From Streptomyces lienomycini (GTDB lineage Bacteria > Actinomycetota > Actinomycetes > Streptomycetales > Streptomycetaceae): DNA of 64,000 bases. The stretch is from positions 3,534,001 through 3,598,000 of the forward strand of contig NZ_CP116257.1 of assembly GCF_027947595.1 (NCBI RefSeq), read 5' to 3'. Under the pieces are notes generated by a model. That model saw only the letters and a list, made by a program, of their open reading frames with translations, did no database searches and was not told the origin of the DNA. A program made the position numbers and the translations under genes. Below are positions 45,740 through 56,883 of this stretch, piece after piece (the stretch's first letter is position 1; each line of letters starts with the position of its first letter).

Positions 45740-46522
45740 CTAGACCCTGGTCCTGGTCCCGGCCCTCGTCCTCGTCCTCGGCCGGTCGGGGGAGGCCGGT
45801 GCCGGGGTGCCGCGCCGCCGGTAGACCAGGTAGGGCCGGACCAGGTAGCCGACCGGTGCGCTCCAGACGTGCACCAGCCGGGTGAACGGCCAGGCGGCGA
45901 AGAGCAGACAGGCGCTCAGCGCGTGCAACTGGAAGAGCAGCGGTGCGTCGGCGATCGCCTCCGGTCGGGGCCGGAGCGTGAACAGGCCGCGGAACCAGAC
46001 CGACACCGTGCCCCGGTAGTCGTACCCGTCGCCGAACACGTTGTGCGCGGCGGTGGCGGTGATGCCCACCAGCACGGTCAGGGACAGCAACGGGAACAGC
46101 ACCTTGTCGCTGCGGTCGGTGCCCAGCCGGATCCGCCGGGTCAGCAGCCGCCGGGCGCACAGCATGCCCAGCCCCGCGACCATGGCCACGCCCGCCACCG
46201 AACCCGCCCACACCGCACCCGTGTGGTACATGTGCTCGTCGACGCCCAGGGCCTCGGTCCACGAGGCGGGCACGGCCAGCCCCACCACATGCCCGGCGAT
46301 CACCATGAACGCGCCCAGGTGGAACAGGGGGCTGCCCCAGCGCAGCCACCGGTGTTCCAGCAGCTGGCTGGTGCGCGACGTCCAGCCGAACTGGTCCTGC
46401 CGGTAGCGCCACACGTGTCCGGCCAGGAACACGGCGAGGCAGACATAGGGGACGGCGACCCACAGCAGCAGATCGGCGCCGTTCGCCGACGCGGCGGCGA
46501 GGGGAGCGGACGCGGTGTTCAT
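45740..46522 (-). CDS. narI: respiratory nitrate reductase gamma subunit NarI
   Basis: 260 residues, five membrane helices. The bis-heme b ligands appear in LFHLGAFMVIAGHVVGL, TAAHNVFGDGYDYR and FQLHALSACLLFAAWPFTRL, matching the family His positions. It receives electrons from menaquinol and passes them to NarH. The C-terminus is a hydrophilic Arg/Thr-rich repeat (RTRTRAGTRTR) not typical of the enzyme core. The start overlaps narJ by 4 bases. Confidence 0.95.
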   Translation of the reverse strand: MNTASAPLAAASANGADLLLWVAVPYVCLAVFLAGHVWRYRQDQFGWTSRTSQLLEHRWLRWGSPLFHLGAFMVIAGHVVGLAVPASWTEALGVDEHMYHTGAVWAGSVAGVAMVAGLGMLCARRLLTRRIRLGTDRSDKVLFPLLSLTVLVGITATAAHNVFGDGYDYRGTVSVWFRGLFTLRPRPEAIADAPLLFQLHALSACLLFAAWPFTRLVHVWSAPVGYLVRPYLVYRRRGTPAPASPDRPRTRTRAGTRTRV

Positions 46523-47327
46523 GAGTGGCCTTCCGTGCGGGGGCCGGCCGCCGTGCGCGGGGCCCGGGTCGGCGGGGCGGCCATCGGTGGGACGAACGCG
46601 GACGGCGGGGCGAACTCGCCCTCCCCGTACGGCCCGTGCCCGGGGCCGGCACCGTAGGGGTCGAGCCCGACCTCCTCGTCGGGCGGCCCCTCCGCGGCGA
46701 GCCTCGCCACGGCCGCCCGGTCCGCCTCGGTCGCCGGGGGCAGCAGACCGAGCAGCGCCGACAGCACATGCCGGTACGGCGAGCCGCACTCCGCCAGCGC
46801 GTGCCGGATCAGCTCCAGCCCGCGCCGGTGCAGACGCAGCGGCGCCTCGCCCGCCCCGGGGCCCGCCAGTGCCGCGAACTCCAGCACGACCGGCAGGTGG
46901 TCGGGCAGCTCCCCGCCGTCGGTGTCCCACCCGGCGGCCCGGTAGCGCCGGGCCAGGGTGAGCAGGGCCATGCCCCGGCGCCGGGTGTCGCCGTGCAGGT
47001 AGTACGTGAGGTACAGGCCGCTCCTGCGGCGCAGGTCGAACGTCTCGACGTAGTGGCGGGCGAGCGCGTCGGGGTCCCGGGCGGCGAACCAGTCCATGAA
47101 CGCGCTCAGTTCACGCGCGGCCGGTGACCCCGGCAGAGCCGCGACGGCGGACGCCAGCCGCGGCCGATGCGCGCACAGTTCCTCGTCCGGGTACTGCGAC
47201 AGCAGCGACAGCAGGCGCAGCAGCAGCGCACGTTCCTCCGCCTCCTGGGGGGACATCGGCGGTTGGCGCCGGACGGCCGCGCGGACGCGGGTGCGGACGA
47301 TGGCGGGCAGGGTGGCGGGCAGCGGGC

Positions 47328-47331
<4 letters not shown>
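46519..47331 (-). CDS. narJ: nitrate reductase assembly chaperone NarJ
   Basis: 270 residues from MSPLPATLPAIV; a start at MSPQEAEERALL, 25 codons on, is also possible. The core LLRLLSLLSQYPDEELCAHR and YVETFDLRRRSGLYLTYYLHGDTRRRG is the NarJ/TorD signature. The C-terminal 60 residues are Pro/Gly-rich and probably disordered. It escorts NarG for molybdenum cofactor insertion and is not part of the final enzyme. Overlaps on both sides give the compact narGHJI order. Confidence 0.93.
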
Positions 47332-48851
<1,520 letters not shown>

Positions 48852-48852
48852 G

Positions 48853-51800
48853 TCAGTACTCCACTCGCTGGTCGCGGCGGCGGATGACGGTGACCTCGTC
48901 GCGCTGGTTGCCGGTCGGTCCGTAGTAGTTGAAGGCGTAGGTGAGCTGCGCGTGGCCGCCCGCGAGATGGGTCGGTTTGACCAGCAGCCGGGTCAGCGAG
49001 TTGTGCATGCCGCCGCGCGCGCCGCCGACCTCGGTCTTCGGCACGTTCACGGTCCGGTCCTGGGCGTGGTACATGTACACCGTGCCCTCCGGCATCCGGT
49101 GGGTGACCACGGCACGGGCCGCCACCACACCGTTGCGGTTGTAGGCCTCGATCCACTCGTTGTCCCGGACGCCGATCTTGTCGGCGTCCGCGGTGGACAT
49201 CCAGATCGCCGGACCGCCCCGGGACAGGTCCAGCATGTACTTGTTGTCCTGGTAGTTCGAGTGGATGGACCACTTCGAGTGCGGGGTCAGGTAGCGGACC
49301 GTGACCTCGGCCCGGCCGCTCTCGTGGAGATGCTCGTCGCCGTAGTGCCGGATCGCGTTCAACGGCGGCCGGTACACGGGAAGTTGCTCACCCAGTTCGG
49401 CCACCCAGTCGTGCTCGACGAAGAAGTGCTGGCGACCGGTGAGGGTGTGCCAGGGCTTCTTGTGCTCGACGTTGATGACGAACGGGGAGTAACGGCGCCC
49501 GCCGGTCTCCGAGCCCGACCACTCGTACGACGTGATCACCGACCGGGGCTGGGCGCGGGTGTCGGCGAAGGTGATCCGCTCGGCCTCGCGCTCGGCGGAC
49601 AGCTCCACCAGGCCCCCGCTGCCGGTCTGCCGCTCCAGCTCCCGGAAGCCCTCGGTCGCCAGGCGCCCGTTGGTGGTACCGGACAGCGCGAGGATCGCCT
49701 CGCACATGTCGGAGGCCGTGGCCAGCGACGGGCGGCCGGCGCCGACGCCTTCGCGCACGGTGCCGCAGCGGTGCCGCAACTCCTCGACCTCCCGGTCGGG
49801 GTGGACGGTGACGCCCTTCGTCGTCGTGCCGAGGGTGTCCAGGAGCGGGCCGACGGCGCGGATCTTCTGTGCCACGGCCGCGTAGTCCCGCTCGACGACG
49901 ACCAGTCTCGGCATCGTCCGCCCCGGCACCGGCTCGCACTCGCCGGCCCTCCAGTCCCGCACCACGCCGCCCGGCTGCGCGAGTTCGTCCGGAGTGTCGT
50001 GCTGCAAGGGCACCGCGAGCACGTCGGTGCGGGTGCCCAGGTGCTCCGCCGCCAGCTCGCTGAACCGGTCGGCGATCCCCAGGAACGTGTCGTAGTCGGT
50101 GCGCGACTGCCAGGGCGGGGCGATGGCCGGGGTGAAGGCGTGCACGAAGGGGTGCATGTCCGTACTGGACAGGTCGTCCTTCTCGTACCAGGTCGCCGCC
50201 GGCAGGACCACGTCGGACAGCAGCCCCGTCGAGGTCATCCGGAAGTCCATGGTGACCAGCAGGTCGAGCTTTCCCTCCGGTGCCTCCTCGTGCCACACCA
50301 CCTCCTCGGGCCGCTGCCGGGGCGGGGTCTCGGCCGAGCGGACGGCCGCGTCGGTGCCCAGCAGGTGCCGCAGGAAGTACTCGTTGCCCTTGCCCGACGA
50401 ACCCAGCAGGTTGGCCCGCCACACGGTCAGCACCCGCGGGAAGTTGGCCGGGTCGTCCGGGTCCTCGACAGCGAACCGCAGCCGTCCGGCCTTCAGCTCG
50501 TCCACCACGTACTCGGCCACCGGGCGGTCCGCGGCGGCCGCCTCGTCGGCCAGGTCCAGCGGATTGCGGTCGAAGCCCGGGTGCCCCGGCGTCCAGCCCA
50601 GCCGGACGGCCTGCGCCAGGCAGTCCGCGAACGCCTTGCCCCTGAACCGGCCCGCACCGAGCGGAGAGGCCAACTCGTCGGGTCCGAACGCCTCGTAGCG
50701 CCACTGGTCGGTGTTGAGGTACCAGTACGAGGTGCCCGCCATGTGCCGCGTCGGCCGCTGCCAGTCGAAGGCGAACGCCAGATGCTGGAAGCCGGTCAGC
50801 GGGCGGACCTTCTCCTGCCCGACGTAGTGGGCCCAGCCGCCGCCGTTCACACCCTGGCAGCCGGTCATGGTGGTCAGCGCCAGAAACGCCCGGTAGATGG
50901 TGTCGGAGTGGAACCAGTGGTTGGTGCCCGCGCCCATCGCGATCATCGAACGTCCGTTGGTCCGCTCGGCGTTGCGGGCGAACTCCCGGGCGATCCGCGC
51001 CGCCTGGGCGGCCGGCACCGAGGTCATCGTCTCCTGCCAGGCCGGCGTGTACGGCTGGTCCGCGTCGTCGTACGAGGCGGGCCAGCTGCCCGGCAGACCG
51101 GGCCGGGCCACCCCGTACTGGGCCAGCATCAGGTCGAAGACCGTGGTGACCGTACGGCCGCCGATCCGCCGCACGGGCACCCCGCGCACCATGACCGAAC
51201 CGCCCTCGGTGGCGCCTTCGTCGAAGCGGGGCAGCGCCACCTCCACCATGTTCTCGGCCGTCTCCAGGAGGCTCAACTCGGGCTCGACGCCCTCCAGGTC
51301 GAGGTTCCAGCGGCCCCGCCCGGCCTCCCCCCACCGGAAGCCGAGCGAGCCACCGGGGACCACCGTCTCGCCGGTGGCCCCGTCCAGCAGCACCGTCTTG
51401 GACCGCGCGTGCTCCTCCTCGCCGCCGAGATCGGCCGCGGTGAGGAAGCCGTCCGGGACGAGCCCGTGACCGCTCTCGCGCAGGGTCACCAGGAACGGTG
51501 CGTCCGTGTACGTGCTCAGGTAGTCCCAGAAGTACGGCACCTCGCGGTCGACGAGGAACTCGCGCAGGATCACGTGCCCCATGGCCATCGCCAGCGCCCC
51601 GTCGGTGCCCGGATGGGGGGACAGCCACTCGTCGGCGAACTTCACGTTGTCCGCGTAGTCCGGCGAGACCGCGACGACCTTGGTGCCGTTGTAGCGGGTC
51701 TCGGTGAGGAAGTGCGCGTCCGGGGTGCGGGTCACGGGGATGTTGGAGCCCCACATCACCAGATAGCCCGCGTTCCACCAGTCCGCCGCCTCCGGCACGT

Positions 51801-52551
51801 CCGTCTGGTCGCCGAAGACCTGCGGGGAGGCGGGCGGAAGGTCCGCGTACCAGTCGTAGAACGACAGCAGCGTGCCCCCGATCAGCGACATGAAGCGCGA
51901 GCCGGCCGCGTACGACGCCATCGACATCGCCGGGATGGGCGAGAAGCCCGCCACCCGGTCCGGGCCGTACGCCTTGACGGTGTGCACATGGGCGGCGGCG
52001 ATCAGCTCGTTCACCTCGTCCCAGTCCGCGCGCACCAGACCGCCCTTGCCGCGGGCCCGCTTGTACGCCCGGGCCTTCGCCGGGTCGCCGGTGATCTCCG
52101 CCCAGGCCGCCACCGGGTCGCCCAGGCGCCGCCGCGCCTCGCGCCACAGCTTCAGCAGCACGCCCCGGACATACGGGTAACGGACCCGGCTCGGCGAGTA
52201 GGTGTACCAGGAGAACGACGCCCCGCGCGGACAGCCGCGCGGCTCGTACTCGGGGCAGTCGGCGCCGATCGAGGGGTAGTCCGTGGCCTGGTGCTCCCAG
52301 GTGATGATGCCGTCCTTGACATACACCATCCACGAGCAGGACCCGGTGCAGTTGACGCCGTGCGTGGAGCGCACCACCTTGTCGTGCGACCAGCGGTCGC
52401 GGTAGAAGCCCTCCCAGCGCCCGTCGCCCTCGCCGAACACGGCGCGGCCGTCGGCCGACACCTCCCGGCGGGTCAGCAGCCTGCGGGCGGCCAGCGGCCA
52501 GTTCTCCGCGGCGCCCGACTGCCGGCGCCGCCCCTCGCGATCGTTCTCCAT
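48853..52551 (-). CDS. narG: respiratory nitrate reductase alpha subunit NarG
   Basis: 1232 residues from the ATG of MENDREGRRR. The FS0 cluster ligands are His64, Cys68, Cys72 and Cys107 (THGVNCTGSC, then RGCPRG), with the same 35-residue gap as E. coli NarG. The molybdenum Asp is in the SFYDWYADLPPASP block. The signature QTDVPEAADWWN and the closing WIEAYNRNGVVAARAV are standard. No Tat signal of the archaeal type is present, so it is the cytoplasm-facing enzyme. Expression is probably driven by the DevR-like box 93 bases upstream. Confidence 0.97.
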   Translation of the reverse strand: MENDREGRRRQSGAAENWPLAARRLLTRREVSADGRAVFGEGDGRWEGFYRDRWSHDKVVRSTHGVNCTGSCSWMVYVKDGIITWEHQATDYPSIGADCPEYEPRGCPRGASFSWYTYSPSRVRYPYVRGVLLKLWREARRRLGDPVAAWAEITGDPAKARAYKRARGKGGLVRADWDEVNELIAAAHVHTVKAYGPDRVAGFSPIPAMSMASYAAGSRFMSLIGGTLLSFYDWYADLPPASPQVFGDQTDVPEAADWWNAGYLVMWGSNIPVTRTPDAHFLTETRYNGTKVVAVSPDYADNVKFADEWLSPHPGTDGALAMAMGHVILREFLVDREVPYFWDYLSTYTDAPFLVTLRESGHGLVPDGFLTAADLGGEEEHARSKTVLLDGATGETVVPGGSLGFRWGEAGRGRWNLDLEGVEPELSLLETAENMVEVALPRFDEGATEGGSVMVRGVPVRRIGGRTVTTVFDLMLAQYGVARPGLPGSWPASYDDADQPYTPAWQETMTSVPAAQAARIAREFARNAERTNGRSMIAMGAGTNHWFHSDTIYRAFLALTTMTGCQGVNGGGWAHYVGQEKVRPLTGFQHLAFAFDWQRPTRHMAGTSYWYLNTDQWRYEAFGPDELASPLGAGRFRGKAFADCLAQAVRLGWTPGHPGFDRNPLDLADEAAAADRPVAEYVVDELKAGRLRFAVEDPDDPANFPRVLTVWRANLLGSSGKGNEYFLRHLLGTDAAVRSAETPPRQRPEEVVWHEEAPEGKLDLLVTMDFRMTSTGLLSDVVLPAATWYEKDDLSSTDMHPFVHAFTPAIAPPWQSRTDYDTFLGIADRFSELAAEHLGTRTDVLAVPLQHDTPDELAQPGGVVRDWRAGECEPVPGRTMPRLVVVERDYAAVAQKIRAVGPLLDTLGTTTKGVTVHPDREVEELRHRCGTVREGVGAGRPSLATASDMCEAILALSGTTNGRLATEGFRELERQTGSGGLVELSAEREAERITFADTRAQPRSVITSYEWSGSETGGRRYSPFVINVEHKKPWHTLTGRQHFFVEHDWVAELGEQLPVYRPPLNAIRHYGDEHLHESGRAEVTVRYLTPHSKWSIHSNYQDNKYMLDLSRGGPAIWMSTADADKIGVRDNEWIEAYNRNGVVAARAVVTHRMPEGTVYMYHAQDRTVNVPKTEVGGARGGMHNSLTRLLVKPTHLAGGHAQLTYAFNYYGPTGNQRDEVTVIRRRDQRVEY

Positions 52552-52934
52552 GACTCGAAACGCTAGGCCGCGCCGGCCCGGCACACCCGGGGTCGCGCGG
52601 CCCCCGCCCGCCGGGCGACCGGCCCCCTTCCCGCGCCCCGCACAGGGACCAACGGCCCTGCGATCAGGGTCGGTCGGCGCCGAGCCGGGCACGCCCCGGG
52701 GTGCATGCTGGCGGTGATCGAACGAGCGGCGCCCATCGGTCCGACGCGACCCACCGCCGCAGGCCGCTGAATCCCCCGTCCCCGGCCCGCGGCGAGGGGC
52801 ACGTCGGGGCACCCGCCCGTACGGTCACGCGTCCGGCCGTCCACCACGGCCGGACGCGACCCCCACGACGGGAGCACCGACCGAGCACCCGACCGAGCAC
52901 CCGCGACCAAGCACCCGACCAGGAGAGGCGCGCG
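52552..52934. other. divergent control region narG / radical-SAM gene
   Basis: 383 bases without a supported gene. It contains the DevR-like box near narG and, near the radical-SAM start, a Cys/Arg-coding shadow plus repeated GAGCACC/GACCGAGCACCCGACC words (52875-52920) whose meaning is unclear. Confidence 0.5.
52644..52660. promoter_or_regulatory. DevR/OsdR-like box upstream of narG
   Basis: AGGGACCAACGGCCCTG, a near-palindrome like mycobacterial DosR boxes. The same GGGACCAACGG core recurs upstream of the flavohemoglobin gene. Confidence 0.7.
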
Positions 52935-54176
52935 ATGAGCACCGCCCGTGCGATCCGCCACCAACGGCACGATGCGGCTCAGCGGCCGTTCATCGTCATC
53001 TGGGAGTCCACCCGGGCCTGCCCGCTGGCCTGCCGCCACTGCCGTGCCGAGGCCGTGCCCGACCGCGACCCCGGGGAGCTGGACACGACCGCCGCGCGGG
53101 AACTGCTGCGTCAGGTCGCCGGGTTCGGGCAGCCCGCGCCCCTGTTCGTCATCACCGGCGGGGACCCCTTCCAGCGGCCCGACCTGACGGACCTCGTCGC
53201 ATACGGCGGGGAGGCCGGAGTCCGCGTCGCCGTGTCGCCGTCCGGCACCCCCACCCTCACCGGCGAACGGCTGCGGGCCCTGCACGCCGCGGGCGCGGTG
53301 GGCCTGTCGCTCAGCCTGGACGGGTCCACCCCCGCCCTGCACGACGCCTTCCGCGGCGTCCCCGGCGTGTACGACTGGACGCTCGACGCCTGGGACACGG
53401 CGCGGGCCCTCGGCATGAAGGTCCAGATCAACACCACCGTCGCCCGGCACAACCTGCACGACCTGCCGGACATCGTCCGCCGGGTCGCCGACCACGGGGC
53501 GATGCTGTGGAGCGCCTTCTTCCTCGTCCCCACCGGCCGCGGACGCGACCTCGGCCCGCTCACCCCCGGCGAGACCGAGGACGTACTCAACTTCGTGTAC
53601 GACATGGGCCGCACCGTGCCCGCCAAGACCACGGAGGCCCACCACTTCCGCCGGGTCGCCCTGCAACGGCGGATCCTCGCACGCACCGGCGAAGACCCCG
53701 CGACCGCGCTCGGACTCGGGCCGCTGTACCGGGAGTTGAGCGAACGCGCGGCGGAGCTGGGTCTGGCCGACGGCGATCGCCGCGTGCGCCGCCCCCCGCT
53801 GGACGTCAACGCCGGCCGGGGATTCGTCTTCGTCTCCCACACCGGCACCGTCCACCCCAGCGGATTCCTGCCGCTGGGCGCCGGGAACGTCCGCCGGACA
53901 CCGCTGACCGAGATCTACCGCACCTCCGCACTCTTCACCGGGCTGCGCGACCCCGACCGGCTGGGCGGTCGCTGCGGGCGGTGCGAGTTCCGCCGGGTCT
54001 GCGGCGGCTCCCGCTCCCGTGCCTACGGCGCGACCGGCGACCCGTACGCCGAGGAGCCGTGGTGCGGCTACGTCCCCGGGTCCTTTCCCCACCAGCGGGA
54101 ACTCGCCGAACTGCTGGCCGGAGCGGGAGCCGCAGACGCCGCGCGCCGCGAGGAGCACCGTGCCGCACACTCCTGA
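52935..54176 (+). CDS. radical SAM/SPASM protein next to nitrate/nitrite genes
   Basis: 413 residues. The radical SAM cluster is Cys29-x3-Cys33-x2-Cys36 (CPLACRHC), followed by the SAM-binding TGGDPFQRPDL. The C-terminal SPASM-type region has CGRCEFRRVCGGSRSRAY and a final WCGYVP, enough Cys for extra Fe-S clusters. It resembles the heme-maturation or TIGR04053-like branch (compare AhbC/NirJ), but the substrate is not established. ATG follows AGGAGAGG. It overlaps the NirK-fusion gene by 17 bases, so it may modify that protein, its cofactor or a small peptide. Confidence 0.82.
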   Translation: MSTARAIRHQRHDAAQRPFIVIWESTRACPLACRHCRAEAVPDRDPGELDTTAARELLRQVAGFGQPAPLFVITGGDPFQRPDLTDLVAYGGEAGVRVAVSPSGTPTLTGERLRALHAAGAVGLSLSLDGSTPALHDAFRGVPGVYDWTLDAWDTARALGMKVQINTTVARHNLHDLPDIVRRVADHGAMLWSAFFLVPTGRGRDLGPLTPGETEDVLNFVYDMGRTVPAKTTEAHHFRRVALQRRILARTGEDPATALGLGPLYRELSERAAELGLADGDRRVRRPPLDVNAGRGFVFVSHTGTVHPSGFLPLGAGNVRRTPLTEIYRTSALFTGLRDPDRLGGRCGRCEFRRVCGGSRSRAYGATGDPYAEEPWCGYVPGSFPHQRELAELLAGAGAADAARREEHRAAHS

Positions 54177-56883
54177 CGAGCCCGTGCCCGAGCCCCTACC
54201 CGAGCCCGCCCCGGCGCCCGCGCCTGTGCCCACGCCCGCGCCCCTCCGCGCCCCCACCCCCGTCCCCGCTCCCGTCCGGATGTCCGGCAGGTTCCGGGCG
54301 TCCCGGCCGCGCGGCCGCCGCCTGGCCGCCCACGCCCTGGTCGCGGCCTGGCTGCTCCTGGCCGTGGTGGCCGCCGCCGTCCAGCACGACCTGCCGGTGG
54401 CGCGCTGGCTGGCCGTCCACCTCCTCCTGCTGGGCGCCGCCACCACCGCGATCGTCGTCTGGAGCGAGCACTTCGCCGTCGCCCTGCTGCACGCCCGTCC
54501 CCCCGGAGGGCGGGGCAGCGCCGTACGCCTGGCCGGTGTCAACATCGCCGCCGCCGGGATCCTGACCGGGGTGTGGGCGGACCGGCCCCTGCTGACCGGC
54601 GCCGCGTGCGTACTGCTCGTCACGGCGATCGGAGCGCACCTGGTCACCCTGGTCGCGCTGGGACGGGGCGCCCTCGGCGGACGGCTCGCCCCTGTCGTCG
54701 GCTTCTACCGCGCGGCCGCCCCGGCACTGACCGCGGGCGCGGTACTGGGCCTGCTGCTCGTCGACGGCGCGGCGGGACCCCAGTGGTACACCGGGCTGCG
54801 GCTGGCCCACGTGCACGTCACCCTGCTCGGCTGGATCGCACTGCCCGTGCTGGGCACGCTGTTCATGCTCTGGCCCACCGTGCTCGGCGTACGCATGCCC
54901 GAGCACACCACCCGCGCGGCCCGCAGGGTGCTGGCGCTGACCGGGTCGGGCCTGCTCGTCGCGGTCGCGGCACTGGTGGCGGGCCTGCGGCCGGCCGCCG
55001 TCGCCGGCGTCGCCGTGTACGGCGCCGGGGTGGCCGTCGCCGTCGCGCTGTTCGCCCGGACGGTACGGGCCCGGCCACCGGTCTCGTCGGCGGCCGCGTG
55101 GATGCTCGCCGCCGCCCTGGGCTGGCTCTGCGCCGCCGTCGCGGCCGACCTCGTCCTGCTCGCCGTACGGCCGCTCGACGAGGTGAGGGACGACGTGGCG
55201 GCCCTGACGCCGGTGCTGCTCGTCGGGTTCGTGGCCCAGGTCCTCATCGGTGCGCTGACGTACCTGCTGCCGGTCGTGCTGGCCACCGGGCCCGCCGAAC
55301 GCGGCACACTGCGCGCCCGGTTGGAGTCGGGCCGGCTGTGGCGGCCGGTGCTGCTCAACTCGGGAGTGGCGGTGTGGGCCCTCCCGCTGCCCGCCCCGCT
55401 GCGCCTGGCGGGCGCGATCGCGGTCGCCGCCGCGGGCATCGCCTTCCTCGCCGTCCTCGTACCGGTACTCGTCCACGCGGGCCGCGCCGAACACCGGGCC
55501 CGGGACACGGAACACCGGGAACGGGCGGCCGCGCGCCGGCCTGTTCTGTGGGGCACCGCGGCGGGGACGGCCCTCGTGCTGCTGGGCGTCCTCGCGGCCA
55601 ACAGCGGGGGAGGACCGGGCCCGCAGGACACCGCCGCCGGGGACGGCCCGGCGGGCACCGCCGTCACCCGCACCGTCGCAGTGACCCTGGAGGACATGAA
55701 CGTCAGCCCCGCCCGGATCGAGGTCGCCGCGGGCACCGCCCTGCGGCTGGAGGTGACCAACACCGACAGCCGGCGCCACGACCTGAAGGTGGACGGCGGC
55801 CCGGCCACGCCCATGCTCGGCACCGGGCAGAGCCACACCCTCGACGTCGGCAGGATCAGCGAGGACCGCACGGCCTACTGCACCCTGCCGGGGCACAGGG
55901 CCGCCGGAATGACCCTGGACATCGACGTCGGCGAGCGCACCGGCGCGGAACACGGCGACGAGACCACCGTGGAGGCCGACGCGCACGACGGCCACATCGC
56001 GGGCTCGGCGGGCGGCCTCGACCTGTCCGCCGGATTCTCCGCGGACTGGCGTCCCCGCACCGCCGACCTGGCCCCGGCCCCCGGCGGCACGGTCCACCGG
56101 GCCGAACTGCGCGCGGGGCGCACCCGGGTGGAGGTGGCGCCCGGTGTCACCCAGGAGATGTGGACCTTCGGCGGCAGCGCGCCCGGCCCCACCCTGCGCG
56201 GCAGGGTCGGCGACGTCTTCGACATCACCCTCGTCAACGACGACACCATGGGCCACGGCATCGACTTCCACGCCGGCTCCCTCGCGCCCGACCGAGCCAT
56301 GCGCACCCTCGAACCCGGCGAACGCCTGCGGTACCGCTTCCGTGCCGAGCGGGCCGGGGCCTGGCTCTACCACTGCAGCACCGCGCCGATGCTCCAGCAC
56401 ATGGCCAACGGCATGTACGGCGCGGTCGTCGTGGACCCGCCCGGCCTGGCGCGGGTCGACCACGAGTACGTCCTGGTCTCCTCCGAGCTGTACCTCGGCA
56501 CGCCCGGCAGCGCGGCACAGGTAGCCAAGCTGCGCCGGCACGAACCGGACGCCTGGGTGTTCAACGGCATCGCCGGCCAGTACACCGAGCGGCCCCTGCG
56601 CGTCCGGGCCGGCGACCGGGCCCGGTTCTGGGTGATCGCCGCCGGGCCCGGCGACACAGTCGCCTTCCACATCGTCGGCACCGTCTTCGACACCGTGTAC
56701 AAGGAGGGCGTCCGGTTGCTGAAGCCCGGCGACCCGGGCGGCGCCCAGGTGCTCGACCTGGCCCCGGCGCAGGGCGGTTACGTCGAGACCGTGTTCCCCG
56801 AGGCGGGGCACTACTCCTTCCTCGACCACGACATGCGGCACGCCGAGGCCGGAGCCCTGGGCACGATCGAGGTGAGCGAGTAG
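54160..56883 (+). CDS. membrane-cupredoxin-copper nitrite reductase fusion
   Basis: 907 residues from a GTG with GAGGAG, inside the end of the radical SAM gene. Residues 1-45 are Pro-rich. Residues 45-480 form about a dozen membrane helices, with His217/His219 in RLAHVHVTLLGW. Residues 500-590 are a cupredoxin with a type 1 copper set His540, Cys574, His579, Met584. Residues 620-907 match copper nitrite reductase: type 1 His699/Cys739/His747/Met752, type 2 His704/His738/His890, catalytic Asp702 and His837. Spacing His-x2-Asp-x-His equals NirK. It would reduce nitrite to NO outside the membrane, fed by the fused cupredoxin and perhaps quinol through the membrane part. Confidence 0.85.
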   Translation: MPHTPDEPVPEPLPEPAPAPAPVPTPAPLRAPTPVPAPVRMSGRFRASRPRGRRLAAHALVAAWLLLAVVAAAVQHDLPVARWLAVHLLLLGAATTAIVVWSEHFAVALLHARPPGGRGSAVRLAGVNIAAAGILTGVWADRPLLTGAACVLLVTAIGAHLVTLVALGRGALGGRLAPVVGFYRAAAPALTAGAVLGLLLVDGAAGPQWYTGLRLAHVHVTLLGWIALPVLGTLFMLWPTVLGVRMPEHTTRAARRVLALTGSGLLVAVAALVAGLRPAAVAGVAVYGAGVAVAVALFARTVRARPPVSSAAAWMLAAALGWLCAAVAADLVLLAVRPLDEVRDDVAALTPVLLVGFVAQVLIGALTYLLPVVLATGPAERGTLRARLESGRLWRPVLLNSGVAVWALPLPAPLRLAGAIAVAAAGIAFLAVLVPVLVHAGRAEHRARDTEHRERAAARRPVLWGTAAGTALVLLGVLAANSGGGPGPQDTAAGDGPAGTAVTRTVAVTLEDMNVSPARIEVAAGTALRLEVTNTDSRRHDLKVDGGPATPMLGTGQSHTLDVGRISEDRTAYCTLPGHRAAGMTLDIDVGERTGAEHGDETTVEADAHDGHIAGSAGGLDLSAGFSADWRPRTADLAPAPGGTVHRAELRAGRTRVEVAPGVTQEMWTFGGSAPGPTLRGRVGDVFDITLVNDDTMGHGIDFHAGSLAPDRAMRTLEPGERLRYRFRAERAGAWLYHCSTAPMLQHMANGMYGAVVVDPPGLARVDHEYVLVSSELYLGTPGSAAQVAKLRRHEPDAWVFNGIAGQYTERPLRVRAGDRARFWVIAAGPGDTVAFHIVGTVFDTVYKEGVRLLKPGDPGGAQVLDLAPAQGGYVETVFPEAGHYSFLDHDMRHAEAGALGTIEVSE

